From Sandaracinaceae bacterium (GTDB lineage Bacteria; Myxococcota_A; Polyangia; Polyangiales; Houyiibacteriaceae), in the NCBI GenBank assembly GCA_016706685.1, contig JADJJE010000008.1, positions 1-64,000 on the forward strand: a stretch of DNA of 64,000 nucleotides. Reading direction: 5' to 3'. Position numbers and translations under genes: made by a program. Shown here piece by piece: positions 46,971 to 55,268 of this stretch. The notes under the pieces are model-generated. The model saw only the letters and a list, made by a program, of their open reading frames with translations. It did no database searches and was not told the DNA's origin. Every line of letters starts with the position of its first letter. The first letter of the stretch is position 1.

Positions 46971-49241
46971 TCAGGCCGAGCGGCGCCGCATGGAGTGCGC
47001 CGCGTCGATGCGCACGGGCAGCGCGCTCGGAGCGTGGTCGTCCTCCGGCTTCGCGGGGCGCTCTTGTTCGAGCTTCGCCCACCAGCGCTGTCGGTCCTCG
47101 GCGCTCCACTCCTCTGCGTGCTCGGCCGCGATCTTGCGCAGCACCTCCGCCAGCACCCGCGCGGACGACGGGCGGTGGTCGGGCTGCTTCGCCAGGCAGC
47201 GCGTGAGCAGCTGTGCCAGTGCGCGCGGCGTGTGCTTGGCCACGTCCTCCGGCAGCGAGGGCAGGGGCCCGTGCACGTGTTGCGCGAAGAGTCCCTCGCG
47301 GTGCGAGCCCGGATACGGAGGCTGGCCCGTCAGCAAGAAGAAGCCGAGCCCGCCCAGCGCGTAGAGGTCCACGGCCGGGCCAATGGGCTCGCCCAGGATC
47401 TGCTCGGGCGCCATGTAGGCCGGCGTGCCCTCGATGGTGTGCGGCGTCCCGACGTCGCCCGGCTGACCCACGGCGCGCGCCAAGCCGAAGTCCAGCACCT
47501 TCACGAAGTCGAGCGCCTCGGCGATGCGGCACAGGAATACGTTGCCGGGCTTGATGTCCTGGTGCACCAGCCCACCTTCGTGGGCCTCGGCGAGCGAGTC
47601 GCAGACCTGGGCCAGGATCGCGGCCACGCGCGCCGGTGCCTGCGGCCCGTCGTAGGCCACCAGGCTGGCGAGGTCGAGCCCGTCCAGGAGCTCCATCACC
47701 AGGAAGTAGCGTCCGTCCTCGGACACTCCGAAGTCGTGCACGCTCACGGTGTGCAGGCTGTGCAGGCTGGCCAGCCGCTGGGCCTCGTCGAAGAAGCGCT
47801 GCCGGCGCTCCTCCATGCGCGCCTCCAGCTCACCGGTCGCGTCGCTTCCGCGCGAGAGGTCGCGCCACTTGATGAGCTTGAGGGCGGCGTCGCGCGCCAG
47901 CAGCGTGTGCCGCGCCCGGTAGACTTCGCCCATGGCGCCCGCGCCCAAGAGGCTCACCAGCTCGTAGCGTCCCAGCTGGCGCACCTGCTCTCGCGCGCGC
48001 TGCGCCGCCGCCTCGGCCAGGCGCCGCTTGCGCCGGTGGTGGGCGAGGCTGGCCGAGATGGCAAAGGCCAGCAGCAGCCCCAGCAGCGTGAGCGCGCCCG
48101 TGGTGAGCGCACCCCGCAGCGCCTGCTGGTGCGCCGCACGGTAGAGCTCGCGCTCGGGCACCGCGGTCAGCAGCAGGACTCGCTGGCCAGACAGGTTGGC
48201 CACCACACGCGCGTCATAGCGATAGGCCTCGCCGGCCACGGTCATGGCCGCCGCCACGCGCTCGTCGCCGGCACCGAACAAGCTGCGCATGGCCACCACG
48301 ACGGGGTCCGTGATCGCCGCGAGCGTCGGCACGGGCCGCTCGCTCGGGTCGAGGTCAGCGGCCAGCTCGTCGAGCGCCACGCCGTGCGCTGCCAGCACCA
48401 CGCCGCCCGAGGTCACCACCAGCGTGCGCTTGTCCGCGTAGACCGGGGCGCCCAGCAGCTGGGTCAGCTCTTCGGCGTCGAAGTCCACGGTGAGCACCGC
48501 GATCAGGGGCGCACCCGGCGCGTCGCTCTGGTACACCGGCTCCACGCGCGTCACGCCCGTGCGCCAGTCGGGCAAGAAGGTGTAGGGCTCGGTCCACACA
48601 CGCGCGCGCTCCCGCACAGCCAGCTCGTAGAATGGCCGGCGACGCGGGTCATAGGCCGACAGCGCACGCGAGCGCTCTCGCACCCGGCCACGCTCGTCGA
48701 GGGCCAGCCGGCGCTCCACCCCCGTGGCGGCGCGCTCGGCGTCCGTGGCGTTGGGGTCGTCCCACGTCTCCACCGTGGTCGCCTGCGCCTCGAAGCGACC
48801 GTCTTCCCCGCGGGACACCCCCACGAAGGTGCCGTCCGGATAGCTGACGCTGACCCACGTGACCCCCGTGCGTCCCGCCGCGAGCGCATGCAGGCGCGGC
48901 ACCAGGCCGTCCACGCGGTCATCGCCGGGCTGGCCACGCACGAACGCGGCCAGGTGGTCCAGCAGGGGGTCGGCCACGCCGAAGGCCTGCTCGAGCGTGC
49001 CCTCGAGGTGCGCGCGCCGCCCGTCGAGCCACGCGTCGGCCCGCTCGTGGCCCGCCTGCTTCAGCGTCAGGTACGACGACGCGGTGGCCAGCAGGCCCAC
49101 GGTGGCCACCAACGTCACCACGCACGCAGCGAGGATGATGGGCGCCCCCAGCGTGGTCCCCACGCGCGCCATCACGCGTGTCCTCGACACGTCACCGCTC
49201 ACGCTCACGCTGGGCTTGTTGTTCACCCCATGGGATGGCAC
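46971..49241 (-). CDS. dCache receptor-type Ser/Thr kinase
   Basis: A 756-residue membrane protein with its sensor at the N-terminus: first membrane segment about residues 32-52 (APIILAACVVTLVATVGLLA), a periplasmic dCache-like domain to about 360 (VTWVSVSYPDGTFVGVSRG, RRPFYELAVRERARVWTEPY), a second membrane segment near 390, and a cytoplasmic Hanks kinase. Kinase motifs: LLGAGAMGEVYRAR, LKLIKW, catalytic HQDIKPGNVFL (Gln in place of Arg), DFGLA and APEQIL. Most bacterial Hanks kinases put the kinase first and the sensor last; this reversed order is like eukaryotic receptor kinases. Cache domains usually bind small metabolites. Start ATG 49241 or 49172. Confidence 0.8.
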   Translation of the reverse strand: MPSHGVNNKPSVSVSGDVSRTRVMARVGTTLGAPIILAACVVTLVATVGLLATASSYLTLKQAGHERADAWLDGRRAHLEGTLEQAFGVADPLLDHLAAFVRGQPGDDRVDGLVPRLHALAAGRTGVTWVSVSYPDGTFVGVSRGEDGRFEAQATTVETWDDPNATDAERAATGVERRLALDERGRVRERSRALSAYDPRRRPFYELAVRERARVWTEPYTFLPDWRTGVTRVEPVYQSDAPGAPLIAVLTVDFDAEELTQLLGAPVYADKRTLVVTSGGVVLAAHGVALDELAADLDPSERPVPTLAAITDPVVVAMRSLFGAGDERVAAAMTVAGEAYRYDARVVANLSGQRVLLLTAVPERELYRAAHQQALRGALTTGALTLLGLLLAFAISASLAHHRRKRRLAEAAAQRAREQVRQLGRYELVSLLGAGAMGEVYRARHTLLARDAALKLIKWRDLSRGSDATGELEARMEERRQRFFDEAQRLASLHSLHTVSVHDFGVSEDGRYFLVMELLDGLDLASLVAYDGPQAPARVAAILAQVCDSLAEAHEGGLVHQDIKPGNVFLCRIAEALDFVKVLDFGLARAVGQPGDVGTPHTIEGTPAYMAPEQILGEPIGPAVDLYALGGLGFFLLTGQPPYPGSHREGLFAQHVHGPLPSLPEDVAKHTPRALAQLLTRCLAKQPDHRPSSARVLAEVLRKIAAEHAEEWSAEDRQRWWAKLEQERPAKPEDDHAPSALPVRIDAAHSMRRRSA

Positions 49242-49298
49242 CGCCCGCTAGCGTATCGTGTTTCGCGCGACCGCGGCGTCTCTCCTACACTCCGCCGC

Positions 49299-49712
49299 AT
49301 GACCTTCGCGCTGCACCCCACCCTGGCCGCCGACAGCGTGCCTGTGACCTCGCTCGGGCTGTCGGACGTGCGGCTCATCCGTGACGCACGCTACCCCTGG
49401 ACCATCCTGGTGCCGCGCGTGGCGGAGGTGCGCGACGTCTACCAGCTGAGCGAGGCGCAGCAGCAGACGCTCACACGCGAGTCCGCGCTGCTGAGCCGGG
49501 CGCTGGTGGCGCTGTTCGCGCCCTTCAAGCTGAACGTGGCCGCGCTCGGGAACATGGTGCCGCAGCTGCACCTGCACCACATCGCGCGCAGCCCGGGCGA
49601 CGCTGCCTGGCCGCGCCCGGTGTGGGGGGTGGGCGACGCCGAGCCCTACACCGACAACGCTCTGACCGAGCGGGTCCATGAGCTGCAAACCGCGCTGGCC
49701 CGCACAGCCTGA
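49299..49712 (+). CDS. HIT-family protein
   Basis: A 137-residue member of the HIT superfamily of nucleotide hydrolases and transferases. The signature LGNMVPQLHLHHIARSPGDA gives the histidine triad region (QLHLHHIAR), followed by AWPRPVWG, typical of one bacterial HIT clade. Family members act on AMP-NH2, diadenosine polyphosphates or related molecules. The spacing HxHH differs slightly from the classical HxHxH, as in relatives of this clade. ATG 49299. It is divergent from the kinase gene, 57 nt apart. Confidence 0.75.
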   Translation: MTFALHPTLAADSVPVTSLGLSDVRLIRDARYPWTILVPRVAEVRDVYQLSEAQQQTLTRESALLSRALVALFAPFKLNVAALGNMVPQLHLHHIARSPGDAAWPRPVWGVGDAEPYTDNALTERVHELQTALARTA

Positions 49713-49715
49713 CCG

Positions 49716-50957
49716 TCAGCGCGTGAAGTTGCTGACCGCTTGATACTCGGCGTGCCGCGCGCCGAGCCGACCGTGCACCCACGCCTTCGACTTCTGCCGC
49801 GCGCGGCGGTCCACCCACTCGTCCACCTGCGGCACGTGACGCCGCAGCGTCTCGAGCGCGTAGCGCGGCAGGAACTGCGCGGGCGGATGCAGCGCCCAGA
49901 GCCCGGGGCCCGGCAGCTTGTAGGCGAAGTGCGACTGCGGCGGCAGGAACCACGCCGCGTAACCGCGCTCGAGGCCGTGCTCCAGCTTCTTGATCAGCAC
50001 GTCGCGCTGGCTGTCCGTGGGCGTGGGGCGGAACGACTCGAGGTAGGACACGGCCAGCTTCCGGCCATCCTCGCCCGAGCGCCGCACGCCCTTGATCTCG
50101 CTGGCGTAGAGCAAGCCGATGCCCTCCTCGGGCGTGGCCGGGTACCAGCGCGGCTGCACGCCCAAGAGGTGCCCCACGTAGCGCCAGAAGTGCAGCAAGG
50201 CCACGATCTCCTCGCGCGGCACGCGGAAGCCCAGCAGCCGCATGCCATAGCCCGGCGCCACGCTGCCGCCCATGAGCGTGAGCATCGCGTCACCCTGCGA
50301 GATGGGCACGCCCCAGGCCTCGAGGTCCCACTCGGGGTGCGCCATCAAGCGACGCCGCACGAAGACGTGCATCAGGCGCACGCGCAGCGCGGTCTCGATG
50401 CCCTTGCCGCCCTTACGCAGCCCGCCGGGCTCCGACACATCGATCCAGAACGCCGCCGTCTCGAGGAAGCGCCGGTTGGCGGACTCCCCGTTGTAGGCCC
50501 CCGTGAACGACAGGGGCTTCGCCACCGAGTTCTCGCGGTAGCCGTGCAGCGTGATGACCCCGGCGAAGCTGTAGACATACGTGCTGAAGCGCCGGAAAAC
50601 GCGCGCGCCCAGCTCCACCTGCTCCCAGTCGAGCCACTCGGGCATGACCTCGATCTCGCTGAACAGCCGGCGCAGCGAAGCGGGCGCGTTGGGCACGCTG
50701 TCCACACCATGCGCCAGCGCCTGGTCCACCATGGCGCGCCCCGCCACCTGGCCCTGCGTCAGGTACACCTCGTCGATGAACGCCTCCGCCACCGGGTCGG
50801 CGTCGTAGTAGGCCTCGGCATACTTCCGCACCGCCTCGTCCGGCAGTCGCGGCTCCACGCCGAAAACGGCACGCAGCAGCTGCCGAAGCGCCTTCGCATA
50901 AGGCGTCTCGAGCTGCTCCCAGTAGCGAAACTCGGTGGGGATCCGCGGCTTGCTCAT
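49716..50957 (-). CDS. MpaB-family (DUF2236) oxygenase-like protein
   Basis: A 413-residue protein of the MpaB/latex-clearing (DUF2236) superfamily. Typical features are VRLMHVFVRRRL near residue 195, ISQGDAMLTLMGGSV and REEIVALLHFWRYVGHLLGV in the middle, and ESANRRFLETAAFW. The Lcp and MpaB members are heme-b or metal enzymes that attack C=C bonds or demethylate natural products. Histidine and arginine residues in MHVFVR and LHFWRYVGH could be heme ligands. The substrate is unknown. The stop is 3 nt from the convergent HIT gene. ATG 50957. Confidence 0.65.
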   Translation of the reverse strand: MSKPRIPTEFRYWEQLETPYAKALRQLLRAVFGVEPRLPDEAVRKYAEAYYDADPVAEAFIDEVYLTQGQVAGRAMVDQALAHGVDSVPNAPASLRRLFSEIEVMPEWLDWEQVELGARVFRRFSTYVYSFAGVITLHGYRENSVAKPLSFTGAYNGESANRRFLETAAFWIDVSEPGGLRKGGKGIETALRVRLMHVFVRRRLMAHPEWDLEAWGVPISQGDAMLTLMGGSVAPGYGMRLLGFRVPREEIVALLHFWRYVGHLLGVQPRWYPATPEEGIGLLYASEIKGVRRSGEDGRKLAVSYLESFRPTPTDSQRDVLIKKLEHGLERGYAAWFLPPQSHFAYKLPGPGLWALHPPAQFLPRYALETLRRHVPQVDEWVDRRARQKSKAWVHGRLGARHAEYQAVSNFTR

Positions 50958-51073
50958 GCCCGCAGTGTGACCGCGTTTCAGCTAGACGGCTGGTGAAAAG
51001 TGGCTGGAGACGGACAACGTGGGGTCCCGGGGGTCCGAAAATCGTCGCGTAGCCCCTGAGCCGACAGGCGAAG

Positions 51074-51145
51074 GTCGTACACGTAGTCGTAGTCGTGGTC
51101 GTACTCGTGCTCGTTGACGTGCTCGTGCTCGTGCTCGTACTCGTG
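51074..51145. repeat. left arm: TCGTNN hexanucleotide repeats
   Basis: Degenerate tandem hexamers of the TCGTAC/TCGTGC kind fill this stretch, interrupted by one GTTGAC unit. The reverse complement of the same string, including the interruption, recurs at 51380-51462, so the two arms form a large inverted repeat with about 230 bp between them. About 37 nt are identical between the arms. The 116 nt before this arm (50958-51073) hold no gene or signal I can support. Confidence 0.8.
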
Positions 51146-51166
51146 TCTCTACAAGCACCCCACCAC

Positions 51167-51370
51167 CTACCAAGACAGCTTCGACAGCATCGACCCGACC
51201 CGTCCGAGCGTCTCGACCCCACTGGCCGTGGTGCTCGTCCGTCCATACCCCCAGACGAACGACGTCGAGCTCTGCCGCGCACTCCATCGCCGAGCCGCCC
51301 GCGTTCGCGAAGTGTCACGGAGCATCGCTTTGCACAAGTCTGTGGCAATAGACGCGATTTCGATGCTGCA
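51167..51370 (-). pseudogene. four-helix-bundle (S23/IVP-like) protein remnant
   Basis: The minus strand between the repeat arms carries the C-terminal half of a four-helix-bundle protein of the S23/23S-intervening-sequence family. One frame reads HFANAGGSAMECAAELDVVR, the hallmark (I/A)ARGSAMECAAxLDV helix. Another, after a frameshift, reads TASGVETLGRVGSMLSKLSW to a TAG at 51167, the usual last helix. The N-terminal half is missing: upstream of it lies only the right repeat arm. At least one frameshift separates the two parts, so no full protein is made. In some bacteria these proteins come from intervening sequences in 23S rRNA; elsewhere they stand alone with unknown function. Confidence 0.6.
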
Positions 51371-51379
51371 GCGGGTTGG

Positions 51380-51462
51380 CGAGTACGAGCACGAGCACGA
51401 GCACGAGCACGTCAACGAGCACGAGTACGGCTACGTCGACGACTACGGCGACGACTACGTGC
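51380..51462. repeat. right arm: GAGCAC hexanucleotide repeats, inverse of 51074-51145
   Basis: Tandem hexamers GAGCAC/GAGTAC with a GTCAAC interruption, then a divergent stretch of ACGACTACGGCG-like units. It is the reverse complement of the left arm, with one extra hexamer in the main tract. An open frame across it gives an EHEHEHEH run, which I judge to be a by-product of the repeat. The 90 nt from here to the next gene at 51553 hold nothing I can name. Confidence 0.8.
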
Positions 51463-51552
51463 AGCGCTTCGCGCTTCGGGTCCACGCGCTGACCGATGAG
51501 CTGTTTGGAGGCACGTGGTCGCGCAGATGCCCCCGAGCGGTCTCCGGCCCCG

Positions 51553-53409
51553 TCAATCGCAGGTGCCGGACATTTGGCACGCACTCCACTGCGCGCTGCA
51601 GCGCTGCGTGAAGCAGCTGAAGCTGAGGCACGGCGGGAAGGTCAGGATCTGCTGGAACGCGCAGTTGAAGAACTGGTCCGCGAAGAACAGCGCGTCGGCG
51701 CACGCCCCGTTGCCGCAGGTGTTCACGCAGCTGGCCACGTTGGTGGGCGGGAACAGGCAGTTCACGGTGCACGGCGCGATGTCCTCGCAGTCCACGGGCG
51801 CGCAGCCGCCGCAGTCGCCCGGGCAGTTGGCGCAGTTCTCGAGCGGCTGGCACACGCCGTTGCCGCACACGGAGCACGAGCCACAGTCGCGCGCGCAGCC
51901 CGCGCAGTCCTCGGTGGGGGCGCACACGCCGTCGCCGCAGCCCATGCAGCGGCCGCAGTCGCCGGGGCAGTTGGAGCACGTCTCGGGCGCCGCGCAGGTG
52001 CCGTTGCCGCAGGTGGGGCAGAAGCCGCAGTCGGGCGCGCAGGAGCCGCAGGTCTCGCCCTCGCCGGCCACGCAGAAGCCGTCGCCGCAGAAGCCGCACT
52101 CGCCGCAGTCCTCTTCGCAGTTGGAGCAGCTCTCGCCCATGGAGCAGACGTTGTCGCCGCAGGTCACGCACGCGCCGCAGTCCGCCGCGCAGGTGGTGCA
52201 GTTCTCGAGCGGGCCGCACACGCCGTTGGGGCACGTCACCGGACACATGCCGCAGTCCTGTGGGCAGGTGTTGCAGTCCTCGCTGTCATCGCAGTCCATG
52301 TCACCGCACGACGGGCACATGCCGCAGTCGGCCGGACAGCTGGTGCAGTCCTCGTTGGCGCCGCACTGGCCGTTGCCGCAGGTGGGGCACGCGCCACAGT
52401 CCGCCGGGCAGCTGGTGCACGTCTCGTCCATGCCGCAGACGCCGTTGGGGCAGGTGAGCGGGCACATGCCGCAGTCGGTGGGGCAGGTGTTGCAGTCTTC
52501 GTCCGCGCCGCACACGCCGTTACCGCAGGTGGGGCACGCGCCGCAGTCCTGCGCGCAGTTGTCGCACGTCTCGCCCGTGCCGCAGGTGCCGTTGGGGCAG
52601 GTGGGGCACACGCCGCAGTCCTGCGGGCAGCTCAGGCAGCCTTCGCCCGCGCCACACTCGCCGTTGCCGCACGTGGGGCACGCGCCACAGTCCTGCGGGC
52701 AGCCCGCGCAGGTCTCGGCCATGGAGCAGGTGTTGTCGCCGCACAGCTCGCACGGGCCGCAGTCGGCCTGGCACGACGCGCAGTTCTCGGTGGGGCCGCA
52801 GACGTTGTCGCCGCACGGCGGGCACACGCCGCAGTCGCCGGGGCAGGTCTGGCAGCTCTCGTCCGCGGCGCACACGTTGTCGCCGCAGGGCGGGCAGGCG
52901 CCGCAGTCGCCGGGGCAGGTGAGGCAGCTCTCATCGGCGCGGCAGACGTTGTCGCCGCAGGTGGGGCAGGTGCCGCAGTCGCCTGGGCACGTGGAGCAGT
53001 CTTCGCCGGCCTCGCACACGTCGTTGCCGCAGCTCAGGCACTCGCCGCAGTCCACCTGACAGTTTTCGCAGTTCTCGGCGGGGCCGCAGGTGCTGTCTCC
53101 GCAGTCCGGGCACAGCCCGCAGTCGTCCGGGCAGGTCACGCACGACTCGGTGCTGTCGCAGAAGTTGTTGCCGCAGCCCATGCAGGCGCCGCAGTCCACC
53201 GCGCAGGTGTCGCAGTTCTCGCCGAAGCCGCAGACCATGTCGCCGCAGAAGGGCTCCGGCAGGTCGGGGATGTCCAGGTCCAGGCCCACGTCGGGCACGC
53301 CACCGTCTGCCGTGGGGTCGGGCACGCCCAAGACCGAGCGGCCGCAGCCGGAGAGGGTCAGCGCGAAGAGCGCGAGCAGGGCGAGGATAAGCGGTAGGAA
53401 GCGACGCAT
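51553..53409 (-). CDS. Cys-rich lipoprotein with 20 tandem 24-residue repeats
   Basis: A 618-residue predicted lipoprotein: MRRFLPLILALLALFALTLS, lipobox SGC, a Pro/Asp linker to residue 53, then 20 tandem units and an 81-residue Cys-rich tail (PVDCEDIAPCTVNCLF and the C-terminal CSAQWSACQMSGTCD). Each unit is about 24 residues with six cysteines, model CGDNVCxxxExCxxCPxDCGxCP. The repeats look like a stack of small disulfide domains, giving an extended, rigid rod outside the cell. Similar CGNGxCxxxExCxxCxxDC proteins are common in polyangial genomes. ATG 53409 starts the signal peptide. Function unknown; a surface spacer or adhesin role is inference. Confidence 0.75.
   Translation of the reverse strand: MRRFLPLILALLALFALTLSGCGRSVLGVPDPTADGGVPDVGLDLDIPDLPEPFCGDMVCGFGENCDTCAVDCGACMGCGNNFCDSTESCVTCPDDCGLCPDCGDSTCGPAENCENCQVDCGECLSCGNDVCEAGEDCSTCPGDCGTCPTCGDNVCRADESCLTCPGDCGACPPCGDNVCAADESCQTCPGDCGVCPPCGDNVCGPTENCASCQADCGPCELCGDNTCSMAETCAGCPQDCGACPTCGNGECGAGEGCLSCPQDCGVCPTCPNGTCGTGETCDNCAQDCGACPTCGNGVCGADEDCNTCPTDCGMCPLTCPNGVCGMDETCTSCPADCGACPTCGNGQCGANEDCTSCPADCGMCPSCGDMDCDDSEDCNTCPQDCGMCPVTCPNGVCGPLENCTTCAADCGACVTCGDNVCSMGESCSNCEEDCGECGFCGDGFCVAGEGETCGSCAPDCGFCPTCGNGTCAAPETCSNCPGDCGRCMGCGDGVCAPTEDCAGCARDCGSCSVCGNGVCQPLENCANCPGDCGGCAPVDCEDIAPCTVNCLFPPTNVASCVNTCGNGACADALFFADQFFNCAFQQILTFPPCLSFSCFTQRCSAQWSACQMSGTCD
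51799..53250 (-). repeat. tandem repeat array inside the Cys-rich gene (20 units of about 72 nt)
   Basis: Twenty units of 24-25 codons, residues 54-537 of the lipoprotein. Cysteine positions are fixed while the other residues vary, so the array is old rather than newly expanded; neighbouring units such as the fifth to seventh (CGDNVCRADESC, CGDNVCAADESC, CGDNVCGPTENC) are nearly alike and may be recent duplicates. Unit 17 carries two extra residues (GEGETCGSC). Confidence 0.75.
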
Positions 53410-53557
53410 CGAGACTCCACGGAAGCGGTCCGAGATCAGCGTAGACGATCTCGGAGCGGCTGGCACGAAAGCGCCCAGATCACGAAGCAGTGGCCCTTTT
53501 TCGACTTTCCAGGGGTTCCAGTGTCACGGTCGGCGCGTGCCGCGCCCACTCCCCGTG

Positions 53558-53827
53558 ATGCCTCGCGTCCTCTCTCGTGCGGCCTTCGCGCTGCTGCTGG
53601 TCGCCTGCGCGACGCGCTCCGTGCCCACGCACACCCCCCGTCGCTCGGCCGCATCCAAGGCGGCTCCCGAGGCGTCGGCGGCGGTGCTGACCACGTCGCT
53701 CACGGGCGATCCACCGCTGCCGGGTGAACCCAGCGCCGGCTGGGTGGGGCTCGATGCGGGGAACGGCGCTGCGGCCCAGTCGGTCGACCCGCACCAGGGA
53801 CACCGTGGACACAGAGGCACACCATGA
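53558..53827 (+). CDS. small lipoprotein leading the copper module
   Basis: An 89-residue predicted lipoprotein: MPRVLSRAAFALLLVAC with the lipidated Cys at 17, then a Ser/Ala-rich linker and a tail rich in His, Gly and Gln (SVDPHQGHRGHRGTP) that could bind a metal. Its TGA overlaps the ATG of the TolC-like gene by 4 nt, so the pair is co-translated. GTG 53555 and 53537 are alternative starts. No family is recognised; the operon suggests a role in periplasmic metal handling. Confidence 0.5.
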   Translation: MPRVLSRAAFALLLVACATRSVPTHTPRRSAASKAAPEASAAVLTTSLTGDPPLPGEPSAGWVGLDAGNGAAAQSVDPHQGHRGHRGTP

Positions 53828-55266
53828 GCGGCTGGCAGTCCTCGGCGCGGCTCAGCGGGCTGGTGTCGGTGGTCCTCGGCGCGGCCAGCCTGACGGCCTG
53901 CGCGGGCCCGTCCATCCACAGCGACGTGACCCGCGTGCAAGACCTCAGCCGGGTGGAGCACCTGACCCAGCTGGTCGAGCTCGAGGTGGACCCCGTGGCG
54001 GCCGAAGACGCCCAGCGCCTGCTGGCCGGCACGCTGGACGCCGACACCGCCGTGCGTGTGGCATTGCTGAACAACCGCGAGCTGCGCGCCACGCTGCGCG
54101 AGCTGGGGGTGGCCCGCGGGCACCTGATGCAGGCGGGCGTGCTGCCCAACCCGGTGGTGGAGTTGGAGATCCTCCCGGAGCGCAACTCGCAGCTGGAGCT
54201 GCGCGTGGAGTGGGACATCACCAGTGTGGTGCTCGCGCCGCGGCGTGCGCGTGCGGCCGAGCCCGCGCTCCTGGCCGCCCGCTACCGCGTGGCCGGCGCC
54301 GTGGTGGACTTGGGCTACCGGGTGCGCGTGGCGTTCTATGCCGTGCAAGCGGCGCAGCAGCGCCTCGGTGTCGCGCAGCGCATGCTGGACACGTTTGCGG
54401 CGGGGCGTGACGCCGCGCGGGCCATCTTCGAGGCGGGCAACAGCGCCGAGCTCGACCTGGCCAGCCAAGAGGTGGCCTACGAGCGCGCCCGCATCACGGT
54501 GGCGCAGCTCGAGCTGGACGCGGCCACCGCGCGCGAGGTGCTGCAGCGGCTGCTGGGCGCGCACGGCGAGGACACGGCCTGGACCGTGACGGCGGAGCTG
54601 CCCGACGTGCCCGCGAGCGTAACGCTGCCCGACGCGCTCGAGACCCAGGCGCTGCAGGCCAGCCTCGAGCTGCACGAGACGCGACAGCGCCTCGAAGGGC
54701 TGGCGCGGCGCACGGGCGTGGCACGCGTGGCGGGCTGGCTGCCCGATGTGGCGGTGGACGTGCACGCGCTGCACGGCAACCCCGAGGACGGTGCAGCGGG
54801 CGGCTCGCGTGGCTGGCGCTTCGGCGGCGGCGTGAGCGTGGGGGTGCCCGTCTTCGACCAGCAGCGCGGCACCACGCGCGCGCTCGAGGCCGAGTTCGAT
54901 GCGCTCATGGAGCGCTACTACGGCATGGCGGTGGACCTGCGCTCGGCGGCACGCGACGCCCGCAACCGGGTGGTCTCGGCGCACGCCCGGGCGCGGCAGT
55001 ACCAGGCGGTCATCGTCCCGGCGCAGGCGCGCGTCTCGGCGCAGACGCTGCTGCAGTACAACGCCATGCAGGTGGGCATCTTCCAGCTGCTGCAGGCCCG
55101 CCGCGAAGAGCTGGACGCACAGTTGGCGCTGGTGGACACGCGCCGTGAGTACTGGAGCGCCACCGCCGAGCTCTCGGCCCTCTTGGCGGGCCAGCGCGTG
55201 CGGCCGGCCGAGGGCAGTACGTCGGGCAGCGGCATGAGCACGTCCGCAGCGACGGGAGGGCACTGA
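53824..55266 (+). CDS. TolC/CzcC-like outer-membrane efflux channel
   Basis: A 480-residue outer-membrane factor of the TolC family, lipid-anchored (SLTACAG) like CusC/CzcC. The protein shows the usual pair of repeats: ALLNNRELRATLRELGVARG near 75, YAVQAAQQRLGVAQRMLDTF and ELDLASQEVAYERARITVAQ in the first half, and ARQYQAVIVPAQARVSAQTL, YNAMQVGIFQLLQARREELD in the second. It would form the outer-membrane tunnel for an efflux pump. No RND pump or adaptor gene is next to it; the next gene, 2 nt on, is a multicopper oxidase, pointing to copper. Confidence 0.8.
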   Translation: MSGWQSSARLSGLVSVVLGAASLTACAGPSIHSDVTRVQDLSRVEHLTQLVELEVDPVAAEDAQRLLAGTLDADTAVRVALLNNRELRATLRELGVARGHLMQAGVLPNPVVELEILPERNSQLELRVEWDITSVVLAPRRARAAEPALLAARYRVAGAVVDLGYRVRVAFYAVQAAQQRLGVAQRMLDTFAAGRDAARAIFEAGNSAELDLASQEVAYERARITVAQLELDAATAREVLQRLLGAHGEDTAWTVTAELPDVPASVTLPDALETQALQASLELHETRQRLEGLARRTGVARVAGWLPDVAVDVHALHGNPEDGAAGGSRGWRFGGGVSVGVPVFDQQRGTTRALEAEFDALMERYYGMAVDLRSAARDARNRVVSAHARARQYQAVIVPAQARVSAQTLLQYNAMQVGIFQLLQARREELDAQLALVDTRREYWSATAELSALLAGQRVRPAEGSTSGSGMSTSAATGGH

Positions 55267-55268
55267 GC

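Noticed and set aside
51074..51462. CRISPR array
   Set aside because: Units are contiguous 6-mers without spacers, and the two tracts are inverted, not direct repeats.
51114..51611. An open frame of about 165 codons giving an EHEHEHEH-rich protein
   Set aside because: The composition comes directly from the hexanucleotide repeat, the frame crosses both arms and the antisense four-helix-bundle remnant, and there is no ribosome site or family.
51799..53250. Non-coding tandem repeat or CRISPR-like array
   Set aside because: The 72-nt period is fully explained by 24-residue protein repeats with conserved cysteines.
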